DNA of 64,000 nucleotides from Candidatus Daviesbacteria bacterium. Lineage in GTDB: Bacteria; Patescibacteria; Microgenomatia; Daviesbacterales; UBA10151. Positions 31,251 through 40,063 of the stretch are shown in pieces. The stretch is from positions 124,001 through 188,000 of the forward strand of contig JACPKM010000004.1 of the NCBI GenBank assembly GCA_016187025.1, read 5' to 3'. Every line of letters begins with the position of its first letter. Position 1 is the first letter of the stretch. A program made the position numbers and the translations under genes. The notes beneath the pieces were generated by a model. The model made no database searches. It worked only from the letters and a program-made list of their open reading frames with translations, and was not told the DNA's origin.

Positions 31251-32008
31251 TTTTTCTTGGAAGACGGAGTAGAGATTTGTGCCGAAGGTGTTGCTAGCTT
31301 TTTTGGTCTTAGTATTCCGCCTTGAGGAATAAGGTAAACAAATTCTGTTTCGACAACATTTTTTTCATTTGACCCCCCAGTAAAAATTATAAAATCATTT
31401 GTATCTAAGGTCTCAAAGCTTACTTTGTTTTTTCCCTCAAAAATCTCAGCTTCGGGATCAACAAAGACAGTGTAGCTTTTATATTCTTTATCTTTTAGGA
31501 CCAGCTTTCTTCCTGAAACCGAAATAATTTGTCCCCAAAAATGCTTCTTACTATCTTGAGAAGAGTTCAAAAGCACTATTTTTTTAGCTGTTAAGATCCC
31601 ACCATCGTCCGCATCTCCTAAAGCAGCAACATAATCTTCCCCGGCTAAGGTTTTAAATGAAAATTTTGTCTTTGATTTTTTTTCACTTTCAAACTCAGTG
31701 TCTTCGCTGATGCTAATAACTTTGGGGCCATTTAATGTTGTCAGAGTTATAGAGCTTGCTGTTTTTGTTTTAACTGGTCCTATATATGCTTTATTTTGTA
31801 ATTTCTGGGTAATTTCTTGCTTTAGCTTCGCCGCTTTAGAAGCAATATCTTTTTTTAACTCCTCAAGCTTAGATTTAACATCTGCCGAAGGTGAGGATTC
31901 TGTAGCCTTTGCACTATTTGTGAAGAAGAATTGATTAATTAGCAAAATAACTACCAAGGTAAGAATAATATTTTTAAGTATTAATTTATGGATTTTTAGC
32001 CTTTTCAT
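31247..32008 (-). CDS. Exported protein with coiled coil and repeated small beta domains
   Basis: A 253-residue protein with a signal peptide or anchor (residues 12-35), a coiled coil (VKSKLEELKKDIASKAAKLK) and two short beta domains (AYIGPVKTKTASSITLTTLNG and FWGQIISVSGRKLVLKDKEY) that resemble DUF5666-like barrels. The C-terminus is Ser/Pro-rich. Function unknown; common type of exported protein in Microgenomates. Its ATG shares a base with the stop of the upstream gene (TAATG), and GGAG lies upstream. Confidence 0.7.
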   Translation of the reverse strand: MKRLKIHKLILKNIILTLVVILLINQFFFTNSAKATESSPSADVKSKLEELKKDIASKAAKLKQEITQKLQNKAYIGPVKTKTASSITLTTLNGPKVISISEDTEFESEKKSKTKFSFKTLAGEDYVAALGDADDGGILTAKKIVLLNSSQDSKKHFWGQIISVSGRKLVLKDKEYKSYTVFVDPEAEIFEGKNKVSFETLDTNDFIIFTGGSNEKNVVETEFVYLIPQGGILRPKKLATPSAQISTPSSKKN

Positions 32009-32439
32009 TAGATTTTCTCCTTTGAGTAATATACTGTTCTTGTTTCAAATCTTGAATCGCCATTTACATCGAATACAGAAATAGTAATTGTATTAACTCC
32101 AGGTTCAAGTTCTAGGGTGGATGAAAATTGCCCATCAGATTTTGAGTTAATTACTAAGTTACTTGATTCTGTTGAGATTACTATTGGTAAATTTGGTGTG
32201 GTTTTTCCGGATACTAGGATGGATGGTTTAAATACCAAGCGGTCATTATCTGGCTCCTCTACTGAGATAAGCAGAGAGCGTGGTTCACTGGTTACTGGTC
32301 CTCCTCCAGGGGAATAGAGAGCTATAGTAGGAGGGTTTTGGATATTTAAAACATAGTAAAGCAGGCTAATAAACACTAAACCAAGCAGTAAGATTAAACA
32401 CTGAGAAATCACAAAGGTTTTAGTAGAAAGCTTCTTCAT
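32008..32439 (-). CDS. Membrane-anchored protein with Ig-like domain
   Basis: A 143-residue protein with one N-terminal membrane helix (about 10-32) and a beta-sandwich domain of 85 residues: PSILVSGKTTPNLPIVIST, SDGQFSSTLELEPGVNTITI and VYYSKE at the end. This pattern is typical of bacterial Ig-like or glucodextranase C-like domains. It probably stands on the outer face of the membrane. TTGAAT and TAATAT 17 bp apart upstream would give a short leader. Coupled to the exported protein gene downstream. Confidence 0.75.
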   Translation of the reverse strand: MKKLSTKTFVISQCLILLLGLVFISLLYYVLNIQNPPTIALYSPGGGPVTSEPRSLLISVEEPDNDRLVFKPSILVSGKTTPNLPIVISTESSNLVINSKSDGQFSSTLELEPGVNTITISVFDVNGDSRFETRTVYYSKEKI

Positions 32440-32463
32440 TGGCCGTTATATATTAATTCTATC

Positions 32464-32493
32464 TTGTTTGAGATTCAACAGCTATGTTAAAAT
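32464..32493 (+). promoter_or_regulatory. Promoter of the 32501-33157 gene
   Basis: TTGTTT (32464-32469), 18-bp spacer, TAAAAT (32488-32493), seven bases to ATG 32501. Confidence 0.5.
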
Positions 32494-32500
32494 TCAAAGC

Positions 32501-33157
32501 ATGGATATTTATTGGTTAGGTCAAGCTTGTTTTAGACTCAAGGGTAAAAATGCTTCGGTTGTGATAGATCCTTTTGATCCAGACTTTACAGGGTTAAAAC
32601 TACCTAAAGATTTTCAAGCAGACTTTGCTTTATCAACCCACTCTCATCAAGATCACAACAACACTTCAGCTGTTAAAACTACCTCAGGTGAGCAGGCAAT
32701 GGTATTTAATGGTCCAGGGGAGTATGAGGTGAATGGGGTTGTGGTTACAGGTATTGAATCTTTTCACGATAACTTAGGTGGATCAGAAAGAGGAAAAAAT
32801 GTTATTTTCCACCTGCTTTTTGACAACTTGAACATTGTTCACCTTGGGGATTTAGGCCAGGATCAACTGAGTGAAGAGCAGCTTGCAGAGATTGGTCAAA
32901 CAGATATATTACTGATTCCGGTAGGATCTGTTTATACCATAGATGCAAAAGTTGCAGCAAGCATAGTTTCCCAACTTGAACCAAGTATTATTATTCCCAT
33001 GCATTATAAAATAGAGGGCTTAAAATTTGATTTAGATCCTCTGGATAACTTCTTGAAAGAAATGAGTTTAGAAAACATCGAGTCCCTGCCTAAGCTCTCC
33101 ATTACCAAAGACAAGCTTCCAGAAGAGCCACAGGTTGTGGTATTAAGCAAGGTATAA
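32501..33157 (+). CDS. Metallo-beta-lactamase-fold hydrolase (UPF0173-like)
   Basis: A 218-residue protein. The metal motif reads STHSHQDHNN (near residue 45), further ligands are in FHDN, HLGDLG and PMHYK. The fold and length fit the UPF0173/UlaG-like group of metal-dependent hydrolases. Substrate unknown. ATG 32501 matches the family start DIYWLGQACFRLKG; an upstream in-frame start at 32468 overlaps the promoter. It lies 19 bases before dnaB and may be co-transcribed with it. Confidence 0.85.
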   Translation: MDIYWLGQACFRLKGKNASVVIDPFDPDFTGLKLPKDFQADFALSTHSHQDHNNTSAVKTTSGEQAMVFNGPGEYEVNGVVVTGIESFHDNLGGSERGKNVIFHLLFDNLNIVHLGDLGQDQLSEEQLAEIGQTDILLIPVGSVYTIDAKVAASIVSQLEPSIIIPMHYKIEGLKFDLDPLDNFLKEMSLENIESLPKLSITKDKLPEEPQVVVLSKV

Positions 33158-33176
33158 AGCAAGATCAGTTAAATAT

Positions 33177-34526
33177 ATGTCTGTTTCTACAAAACTGCCT
33201 CCACAAAATATAGAGGCTGAACAATCCCTTTTGGGAGCCTTGCTTATTGATAAAGATGCCATAGTAAGGATTGCAGAGCTAATAAACCCCACAAACTTTT
33301 ATAGAACAGAACAACACGGCTCTATTTATGCGGCTATTCAATCCCTTTTTGACAAAAGAGAACCAATTGATTTAGTTACTTTAACTGAGGAGCTAAAAAG
33401 AAAAGGAGTTTATGATAAGGTTGGGGGATCTGCATATTTAACATCTTTGGTAAACACTGTTCCTACCTCTGCGCATATCGAACAATATGCAAGGATTGTT
33501 AAAGAACATGCTCTCAGGCGCAATTTAATTGTTCAAGCGACAAAACTGATTGAGAGAGCATACGATGATGGTGAACTTGTGTCTGAACTTCTAGAATATG
33601 CAGAAAGTAGCCTCTTTGCTATTTCACAGGATAATGTTAAAAGAGACTTTATTCCTATTAAAGATGTTTTGACTGAGTCTTTTGATAGGTTAGATGAGTT
33701 GCAAAAAAATGCAGGTAAGCTAAGAGGAGTACCAACTGGTTTTAGGGATTTAGATAATAAACTGGCTGGAATGCAAGATTCCAACTTGTTAATATTGGCT
33801 GCCAGACCCGGTGTGGGAAAAACTTCCCTTGCTTTAAATATTGCTCAATATGTTGCAGTGGTGGTAGGTCTGCCAGTAGGGATTTTCTCCCTGGAAATGA
33901 GCCAAGAAGAGCTTGTAGACAGGTTGTTGGTGGGACAGGCTGATATTGATGCCTGGAAGCTAAAAACCGGAAGGCTTGACGAGAAAGACTTTGACAAATT
34001 ATCTATTGCCATGGGAGAGCTTGCGGAGGCCCCGCTTTTTATTGATGATACTCCTGGTTTATCTATTTCTGAGCTTAGAACAAAGGCCCGTCGTTTACAG
34101 GTAGAGCATGGACTTAAGTTTCTGGTTGTTGACTATTTGCAACTTATTCATGGAAGAAACTTGGAAAATAGGGTACAAGAAGTATCAGAAATTTCCCAAG
34201 CTTTGAAAAATCTGGCAAGAGAGCTAAAAATTCCAGTTTTGGCTCTTTCGCAGTTATCAAGGGCAGTAGAAAACAGAGGCACAAGAAGACCTCAGCTGGC
34301 TGATTTAAGGGAGTCAGGAGCCATAGAGCAGGATGCTGATGTAGTGATGTTTATATATAAAGAAGATCCTGAACAGCCGGAAAACATGACCTTGGATATT
34401 CAAAAGCATAGAAACGGCTCGATAGGAGAGATTCAACTATTCTTCAGGGGTGATAGAACCAAGTTTTATGGAGTGGAAAAAGCCCGAGTCAGTAAACCAC
34501 CTGAGTCAAAGCCAAGCAGGCTTTAG
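33177..34526 (+). CDS. dnaB: Replicative DNA helicase DnaB
   Basis: A 449-residue hexameric helicase that unwinds DNA at the replication fork. The N-terminal domain starts PPQNIEAEQSLLGALLID; the RecA-like ATPase has Walker A ARPGVGKTS (209-217), FSLEMSQEELVDRLL, VVDYLQLI (Walker B) and LSQLSRAVENR; no intein is present. The last 21 bases overlap the convergent kinase gene. Confidence 0.97.
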   Translation: MSVSTKLPPQNIEAEQSLLGALLIDKDAIVRIAELINPTNFYRTEQHGSIYAAIQSLFDKREPIDLVTLTEELKRKGVYDKVGGSAYLTSLVNTVPTSAHIEQYARIVKEHALRRNLIVQATKLIERAYDDGELVSELLEYAESSLFAISQDNVKRDFIPIKDVLTESFDRLDELQKNAGKLRGVPTGFRDLDNKLAGMQDSNLLILAARPGVGKTSLALNIAQYVAVVVGLPVGIFSLEMSQEELVDRLLVGQADIDAWKLKTGRLDEKDFDKLSIAMGELAEAPLFIDDTPGLSISELRTKARRLQVEHGLKFLVVDYLQLIHGRNLENRVQEVSEISQALKNLARELKIPVLALSQLSRAVENRGTRRPQLADLRESGAIEQDADVVMFIYKEDPEQPENMTLDIQKHRNGSIGEIQLFFRGDRTKFYGVEKARVSKPPESKPSRL

Positions 34527-35078
34527 AACTTGTTCGGTGAATTTCTCAATTTCTTTTTTAAACTCATCAAGCGTATTGTTATTGACAATTTTATAATCTG
34601 CTTTAGATCCTATCTTAGGAATTAGAAGCTCAGTTTGTATTTTTTCTTCTTCCATGAATTGTGCCAAAGAGACTCCAGCCTCACCAACTTTGTCACTTTT
34701 TAATTTTAGCCTTTGGTAACGTAACTGCACCTTAGCTGTGATATATACCATTAAGTTATTGGGAGATTGTCTGATCATGTTACCATCCTCAAGCCACCTG
34801 ACACCATCAATTAAAATAATATCAGCTTTTTGATTTTGTATCCTTTTACTCATGGTATGGGTAAGGGTACCACGTCCGTAGCCTGTGTTCATAATAATAG
34901 CTAGCTGCTGAAGGTTACTTCTGGTGTTGGGAATGTCCCAAAGATCTAAAGTTTCTGCTAGGATATCAGAGAACCGGAGCTGTACAATTTTTCTCTGAGG
35001 GGTAAGCTTTTTCAAAAACTTAAAAAATGTTTCCTTGCCAGATCCTTTTTCGCCGACTAAACCAATCACCAGTTTCAC
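34506..35078 (-). CDS. P-loop nucleotide/CoA kinase-like protein
   Basis: A 190-residue P-loop kinase. GLVGEKGSGKETFFKFL (Walker A) opens the protein, ADIILIDGVRW resembles a Walker B/DGxRW motif, and a lid-like basic region RYQRLKLKSDK follows. This pattern is seen in dephospho-CoA kinase-like and dNMP kinase-like proteins; substrate not certain. GTG 35078 is preferred over TTG 35114, because that TTG belongs to a -35 box (TTGACT) and the core begins three residues after GTG. Confidence 0.75.
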   Translation of the reverse strand: MKLVIGLVGEKGSGKETFFKFLKKLTPQRKIVQLRFSDILAETLDLWDIPNTRSNLQQLAIIMNTGYGRGTLTHTMSKRIQNQKADIILIDGVRWLEDGNMIRQSPNNLMVYITAKVQLRYQRLKLKSDKVGEAGVSLAQFMEEEKIQTELLIPKIGSKADYKIVNNNTLDEFKKEIEKFTEQVLKPAWL

Positions 35079-35085
35079 AAGATGT

Positions 35086-35114
35086 TTGTAACAGAAAAAG
35101 GGGAGGGTAGTCAA
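35086..35114 (-). promoter_or_regulatory. Promoter of the P-loop kinase gene
   Basis: Minus strand TTGACT (35114-35109), 17-bp spacer, TTACAA (35091-35086), or TACAAA with 18 bp; six or seven bases to GTG 35078. Confidence 0.6.
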
Positions 35115-35181
35115 TTAGAAATTAGTAAGTGCATAACCCAGATTTGACAAATAGTTTATAATAACGGTTATAGGTTAACAT

Positions 35182-36102
35182 ATGCCGGAAGTAGTAAATC
35201 CTTATTACGTCAGATACAGCATCTCAGCAGCTAGTGTTCTCTACGGCGTGAACGGCGTGAGCAAATTTACCGTAGCTGATATTGCAAATTGGGCAGATTT
35301 TGAAGACGTTGAGGGGTTTGCTGAACGATTAGGATATGAAAAATCTAGCTGTGTTCTTACGCAAAGGGGGCGTTGGGAAGTATGGAGCCGCTTTAACCAT
35401 GCTGTGCCTAATTTTCCGGCAGGTTCAACCACAGTACATTCGATGGTTGCTTTATATGATGGCAGATTTCCTGCGGAGCATGCTTTGGCCCGGACTAATA
35501 TTGAGAATGGACCATCTTTCCGGCCGGAGCAATTTATTGACGATCTAAAAAGGCTTACTAGATTTTATATTGAGAGGCCAGATTTTCCACGCCTCCCTAT
35601 AAGTATTGCAGAAATACCTCTTTTACATCCTTTAAGCGCAGCTCTTTTAGGAGGTATAGTCTTTGCAGGCATTAGCTTACTTCCTCCGGAATTTGACAGG
35701 GCCCGTACTCTTTATGGATTAGGAGGCGGGTATCTTTTAGGCATACTAACTCCGTATGCAGCATTGGGGTGGAATAAACTCAGTGAGGTAGCCATGAAAG
35801 ACGGAATTAACCATAAGGAATATAGTGCGGGCTATCAGGTCCCGAAACTGTTACAAAGAGAAGAAGAGCATACCCTCAATGTACTTGCTGAAAGAGATTT
35901 ATTTCAAGCTTTGGAAGGCAGGGATATTATCCTCAATCCGGATGAATTCCTAGAAAATGTATATAGACCCTTAGCTAACAGCGCATTACTTGCTCCAAGA
36001 CTAGAAGAAATTAGAGAACAAAGAGGTAAAGACCCCACGGAGACATTGGCAAATTCTCCTGCCAGAGAAAAATTAATAAAAGCCGCAGTTGCTTTGCTTT
36101 AA
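35182..36102 (+). CDS. Hypothetical protein with two membrane helices
   Basis: A 306-residue protein. Residues 1-135 are soluble and begin MPEVVNPYYVRYSISAAS; two helices follow (about 150-165 and 175-195; PLSAALLGGIVFAGISL), then a charged helical C-terminal domain. No family recognised. Codon and base composition look slightly more GC-rich than its neighbours, which may hint at a different origin. TTGACA (35144-35149) with TATAGG 19 bp later gives a weak leaderless promoter. Confidence 0.7.
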   Translation: MPEVVNPYYVRYSISAASVLYGVNGVSKFTVADIANWADFEDVEGFAERLGYEKSSCVLTQRGRWEVWSRFNHAVPNFPAGSTTVHSMVALYDGRFPAEHALARTNIENGPSFRPEQFIDDLKRLTRFYIERPDFPRLPISIAEIPLLHPLSAALLGGIVFAGISLLPPEFDRARTLYGLGGGYLLGILTPYAALGWNKLSEVAMKDGINHKEYSAGYQVPKLLQREEEHTLNVLAERDLFQALEGRDIILNPDEFLENVYRPLANSALLAPRLEEIREQRGKDPTETLANSPAREKLIKAAVALL

Positions 36103-36168
36103 ACAAACCACCAATTGGATACAAAGCCTTTATAGAGCACAATTAGTCATATAAGCGGTTAGTTGAGC

Positions 36169-36513
36169 TTAAAGATCAGATGGAGGAGTAAATTGTAGTT
36201 TAAGAGGCACATCAACTCTTGCTTTTTCTTCCAGTGTTTCTAATCTCTTTTCTGCTTTTCTTATATTAGTATCATTTGCCTGGTATGAATCAGCATAACC
36301 TTTGATTGTACTTTCAAGTCCTACAATAGCTGCTGTATTGGTATCCAATCTATCATTTATTCTTTTTAGCCCTGTATCGGGATCTTCTAATCTTCCTTCA
36401 ACACCTTCTAATCTTCCATTTATAGCCACAAGCCCCGTTTCTGGATTATTAAGTTGGTCTAGTATAGGTTTAATAGCTTCCCCAATAATACTTTTTAATT
36501 TGTTTTCATCCAT
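36169..36513 (-). CDS. Coiled-coil hypothetical protein
   Basis: A 114-residue protein that is almost all helix with heptad-like repeats: LDQLNNPETGLVAINGRLEG, LEDPDTGLKRINDRLD and KAEKRLETLEEKARV. The tandem pattern (P-E/D-T-G-L-x-x-I-N-x-R-L) is repeated twice. Similar small coiled-coil proteins are common in CPR, with no known role. Its promoter is one of the best in the window. Confidence 0.75.
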   Translation of the reverse strand: MDENKLKSIIGEAIKPILDQLNNPETGLVAINGRLEGVEGRLEDPDTGLKRINDRLDTNTAAIVGLESTIKGYADSYQANDTNIRKAEKRLETLEEKARVDVPLKLQFTPPSDL

Positions 36514-36520
36514 AAGATCT

Positions 36521-36549
36521 ATCTTATTATCCTAACCTTTAAAATACAA
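36521..36549 (-). promoter_or_regulatory. Promoter of the coiled-coil gene
   Basis: Minus strand TTGTAT (36549-36544), 17-bp spacer, TAAGAT (36526-36521), seven bases to ATG 36513. Confidence 0.65.
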
Positions 36550-36659
36550 GGTAGAATTTGTATATCAAAATACGGTAGCAAGAATGGTAATAATTGATGA
36601 ACTTTAATTATGCACAAGACTTGACCTATAGAGCGTTTCTTCCTTTTTGTCACGAAATG

Positions 36660-36743
36660 TGCCGAGAGAGGGAGTCGAACCCTCACGGGCGTAAAGCCCA
36701 GTAGTTTTTGAGACTACCCTGTATACCATTCCAGCACCTCGGC
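36660..36743 (-). tRNA. tRNA-Leu (anticodon CAA)
   Basis: An 84-base class II tRNA. Acceptor stem GCCGAGG pairs with CTCTCGGC-side bases (one G-U pair next to the body), the D arm is short (CTG with CAG), the anticodon stem GTAGT/ACTAC holds the loop CTCAAAA with anticodon CAA, the long variable arm folds as GGGC-TTTAC-GCCC, and the T arm is GAGGG-TTCGACT-CCCTC. The discriminator is A, as in leucine tRNAs. CCA is not encoded. It reads UUG codons. Confidence 0.93.
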
Positions 36744-36793
36744 TCATTGATCCTGTAAATTATATCAGTTTTTTAGAAAGCGTGAGGATATAC

Positions 36794-36822
36794 TAGACAT
36801 AATCAACTTGTTTGGGTATAAC
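36794..36822 (+). promoter_or_regulatory. Promoter of pepN
   Basis: TAGACA (36794-36799), 17-bp spacer, TATAAC (36817-36822), ten bases to ATG 36833, predicting a four-base leader. Confidence 0.5.
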
Positions 36823-36832
36823 TAGTAAACTT

Positions 36833-39406
36833 ATGAGGATAACAAAAACGGAGATTAGACTACCTATCCATATTTCTCCAGAAAGATACAAAATCACCTT
36901 AAAACCTGATTTGAAAGAGTTTAGCTTCTCAGGCGAGGAGACTATTTATCTTAAATTAGATAAAGAGAGTATTGAAGTTACTCTTCATGTGAAAGATTTA
37001 AAAATAAGTGATGCTTGGTACCTTCATAATGGTAAAGATCATCTAAAGGCAGTAGTTTCATATAACGCAAATAAAGAGACAGCAACATTTAAGTTCCCAG
37101 AAAACTTACCAAAAGGCAAGGGAGAGTTAAAGCTTAAATTTAGTGGTATCTTATCAGATAAGCTGAAAGGCTTTTATAGAAGCAGATACGAGGTAAATGG
37201 AGAGGAGAGATTTTTGGCTACCTCTCAGTTGGAAGAAACACACGCCCGCAGTGTTTTTCCATGCTTTGATGAGCCTTCACAAAAAGCAATTTTTGATGTA
37301 ACCTTGCATATTCCATCGGATAAAACTGCTATCTCAAATACCATAGAAACAGTTGTTGCAGAGCATGAGAGTGGAATAAAGGTGGTGGAATTTGCCCCAA
37401 CTCCTAAAATGTCTACTTATCTCCTAGCTTTTATAGTGGGAGAGTTTGAAAGTATTGAAGCCAAAACCAAAAATGGTAGTTTGGCTCGGGTTTTTACAAC
37501 TCCCGGTAAAAAACACCAAGCAGAATTTGCCTTGGAAACCACTGTTAGGTGCTTAGAGTTTTATGAGGAATATTTTGATATTCCTTATCCATTGCCTGTA
37601 ATAGATATGATAGCAATTCCTGATTTTGCATCAGGTGCTATGGAAAACTGGGGAGCAGTGACATACCGGGAATCTATGCTTTTGGTGGATCCAGAGCATT
37701 CTTCAACTGCCACAAAGCAATGGGTTGCCTTAGTAATAGCTCATGAACTAGCTCATCAGTGGTTTGGAAATTTAGTGACAATGAAGTGGTGGACACATCT
37801 TTGGTTGAATGAAGGATTTGCAAGCTACATAGAGTTTCTGGCTGTGGCGCACCTTTTTCCAGAGTGGGATACCTGGACTCAATTTGTGTCTTTGGAGCAC
37901 GGCAGTGCTTTAAAACTGGATTCTTTAAAAAGTACCCATCCAATAGAGGTTGAGGTGCATCATCCAAATGAAATAACAGAGATTTTTGATGCAGTTTCTT
38001 ATTCAAAGGGTGCAAGTATTATCAGAATGGTTGCAGATTATTTAGGTGAAACTACCTTCAGAAATGGCTTAAGGCATTATCTAAAAAAGCATGCATATGC
38101 CAATGCTGAAACAGAAGATTTATGGCTTGCCTTAGAAGAGGTTTCAAAAAAGCCGGTTAGAAAAATCATGAAGGATTGGGTAATAAAACCTGGATATCCA
38201 AAAATTACAGTATTGGAAAGAGAAGACAAGCTGACCCTTTCCCAATCCAGGTTTTTTGCAAGCCCGATATCAAGAAAGAGAAGCAAAGATAATACCCTTT
38301 GGCAGGTTCCAGTCCATATTAGAAGAGGAAGTGGGGCTCAAGAGCGTTTACTATTGAAAGGAAAAAGTATTGATATTAAAAAAAGCAAAGAAGGGGAGTG
38401 GATTAAGGTTAATGCTGGTGAAAGTAGTTTTATCAGAGTTGATTACCCAGCAAAATACATTCATTTGTTGAAAAAACCAATAGAGGATAAAAAATTAGAT
38501 GTTTTAGATAGATTAGGACTGATAAGAGATGCTTTTGACCTTGCTGAAGCAGGACAGTTGCCAACACATGAGGTACTTAACTTGCTACAAAGCTACACAA
38601 ATGAAGATGATCTCACGGTTTGGATGCCAATTTCCCAAGCTATAGGAAAAATTGAAATATTAATTTATAAGGAGCCATTTTATCCTGTGTATAGAGAGTT
38701 TGCCCAATATATCTTTTCAGATATTGCCAAAAAACTAGGTTGGGAGAAGAGGAAAAATGAAAAGCATACAGATACACTTTTAAGAAGCCTTGCTTTATCA
38801 AAATTTGGAAGGTTTGGTGATGAGGAAACTGTCAAAACAGCACAGGGGTTATTTGTTAGCTATTTTAAAGGCCAAATATCACTTGATGCTGATTTAAGGG
38901 GAGTAGTGTATTCCTTAGTTGCAGAAACCGGAGGAGAAAAAGAATACTTGCAACTTAGGAAACTGCATAGCAAAACTAGTTTAGCAGAAGAGAAAAATAG
39001 AATTGCCAGAGCTCTTGGTTCTTTCAAAGATAGAAAGCTCCTTTTAGATACCTTAAAATTTTCCTTGTCAAAATCGGTAAGGGTGCAAGACGCTTTAATT
39101 GTTATAGGTAGTGTATGGAGAAACCCAGAAGGAAAATATCTAGCATGGGAGTTTGTAAAAAATAATTGGGAAAAGCTTTTAGGCTTTTATGGGGGTAGTT
39201 ATCTGCTCGGAAGACTTGTTGAAGATATAGAGGTTTTTAGCAGTGAGCAAAAAGTAAAAGAGATTGAGGAGTTTTTCCAAAAAAATAAAGCGCCGGGTGC
39301 TCAAAGAACCATTGCGCAAGGGTTAGAAACAGTCAAATCAAATATCGACTGGCTAAAAAGGGATAAAGATGGGATTGAGAAGTTTTTAAGAGAATGGAGA
39401 GGGTAA
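36833..39406 (+). CDS. pepN: M1 family aminopeptidase
   Basis: An 857-residue zinc aminopeptidase. The exopeptidase motif GAMENWGA and the zinc motif HELAHQWFGNLVTMKWW, with the distal glutamate in LNEGFASY, are intact, and a catalytic tyrosine lies in VSYSKGASIIRM. The N-terminal beta domain (residues 1-200) and the long helical C-terminal domain (from about 540) are both present, like the ERAP/tricorn factor type. ATG 36833 is preferred over TTG 36812. Likely role: peptide breakdown for amino acid supply. Confidence 0.94.
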   Translation: MRITKTEIRLPIHISPERYKITLKPDLKEFSFSGEETIYLKLDKESIEVTLHVKDLKISDAWYLHNGKDHLKAVVSYNANKETATFKFPENLPKGKGELKLKFSGILSDKLKGFYRSRYEVNGEERFLATSQLEETHARSVFPCFDEPSQKAIFDVTLHIPSDKTAISNTIETVVAEHESGIKVVEFAPTPKMSTYLLAFIVGEFESIEAKTKNGSLARVFTTPGKKHQAEFALETTVRCLEFYEEYFDIPYPLPVIDMIAIPDFASGAMENWGAVTYRESMLLVDPEHSSTATKQWVALVIAHELAHQWFGNLVTMKWWTHLWLNEGFASYIEFLAVAHLFPEWDTWTQFVSLEHGSALKLDSLKSTHPIEVEVHHPNEITEIFDAVSYSKGASIIRMVADYLGETTFRNGLRHYLKKHAYANAETEDLWLALEEVSKKPVRKIMKDWVIKPGYPKITVLEREDKLTLSQSRFFASPISRKRSKDNTLWQVPVHIRRGSGAQERLLLKGKSIDIKKSKEGEWIKVNAGESSFIRVDYPAKYIHLLKKPIEDKKLDVLDRLGLIRDAFDLAEAGQLPTHEVLNLLQSYTNEDDLTVWMPISQAIGKIEILIYKEPFYPVYREFAQYIFSDIAKKLGWEKRKNEKHTDTLLRSLALSKFGRFGDEETVKTAQGLFVSYFKGQISLDADLRGVVYSLVAETGGEKEYLQLRKLHSKTSLAEEKNRIARALGSFKDRKLLLDTLKFSLSKSVRVQDALIVIGSVWRNPEGKYLAWEFVKNNWEKLLGFYGGSYLLGRLVEDIEVFSSEQKVKEIEEFFQKNKAPGAQRTIAQGLETVKSNIDWLKRDKDGIEKFLREWRG

Positions 39407-39421
39407 AATAAAGCTTCTTTG

Positions 39422-39450
39422 TTGAACAAACAAAAGATAGCTGCTAAAAT
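39422..39450 (+). promoter_or_regulatory. Promoter of efp
   Basis: TTGAAC (39422-39427), 17-bp spacer, TAAAAT (39445-39450), 11 bases to ATG 39462, or 17 to the alternative ATG 39468. Confidence 0.6.
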
Positions 39451-39461
39451 AATCAACTTGT

Positions 39462-40040
39462 ATGGCAATGTTAAGCGTTACGGAGCTTAGAAACGGCACT
39501 TTTTATAAAGAGGGGAATAATACTCTCCTGGTTTTAACATACGAACACGTTAAAACAGGTAGAGGTTCCGGAAATATCAAGCTCAAAGTTAGAAATATCA
39601 GGTCAGGGGCTGTTGTGGAAAAATCCTTTATTACCGGGGCAAGAGTAGATGAGGCAAATGTTGAAAAGAAGAAAGCTGAATTTCTCTACAGAGATGTAGA
39701 TTCGCCAGCTGGCGAATTTAACTTTATGGATCCTGTCTCTTTTGAGCAATTTACTATTTCTTCACAAGTAATTGGGGATCAAGCCAAATATTTAAAAGAC
39801 GGCTTAGAGGTAATGTTAATTGTGTCAGATGGCGAGGCCTTGGGTTTAGAGCTTCCCATGAGCTTAGTTTATACGATTTCCGAAACCGGTCCCGGAGAAA
39901 AAGGAAATACAGTTTCCAATGTTTTCAAAGAAGCAATTCTTGATAATGGACTGGTTGTTAAAGTGCCTATGTTTATGAAATCTGGAGAAAGAGTTAAAAT
40001 AGATACTAGATCTGGAGAATATGTAGAAAGGGTGAAATAA
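39462..40040 (+). CDS. efp: Translation elongation factor P
   Basis: A 192-residue, three-domain factor that relieves ribosome stalling at polyproline. Domain I has KTGRGSGNIKLKVRNI; the loop-tip residue that is modified in many bacteria is Arg (R34) here, not Lys. FMDPVSFEQFTI and the C-terminal domain signature (KSGERVKIDTRSGEYVERVK) confirm the family. An 18-bp palindrome (39700-39717) in frame inserts SPAGEF between FLYRDVD and NFMDP, where relatives have only one or two residues. M3 is a possible alternative start. Confidence 0.95.
   Translation: MAMLSVTELRNGTFYKEGNNTLLVLTYEHVKTGRGSGNIKLKVRNIRSGAVVEKSFITGARVDEANVEKKKAEFLYRDVDSPAGEFNFMDPVSFEQFTISSQVIGDQAKYLKDGLEVMLIVSDGEALGLELPMSLVYTISETGPGEKGNTVSNVFKEAILDNGLVVKVPMFMKSGERVKIDTRSGEYVERVK
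39700..39717. repeat. 18-bp perfect palindrome inside efp
   Basis: ATTCGCCAGCTGGCGAAT is its own reverse complement. It is translated in frame as part of DSPAGEFN in domain II and adds about four residues compared with other EF-P proteins. Confidence 0.85.
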
Positions 40041-40049
40041 CAGATCGTG

Positions 40050-40055
40050 TATAAT
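40050..40055 (+). promoter_or_regulatory. -10 box of galU
   Basis: Consensus TATAAT ends eight bases before ATG 40064, predicting a two-base leader. No clear -35 box at 17 bp. Confidence 0.6.
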
Positions 40056-40063
40056 CAGAAAAT

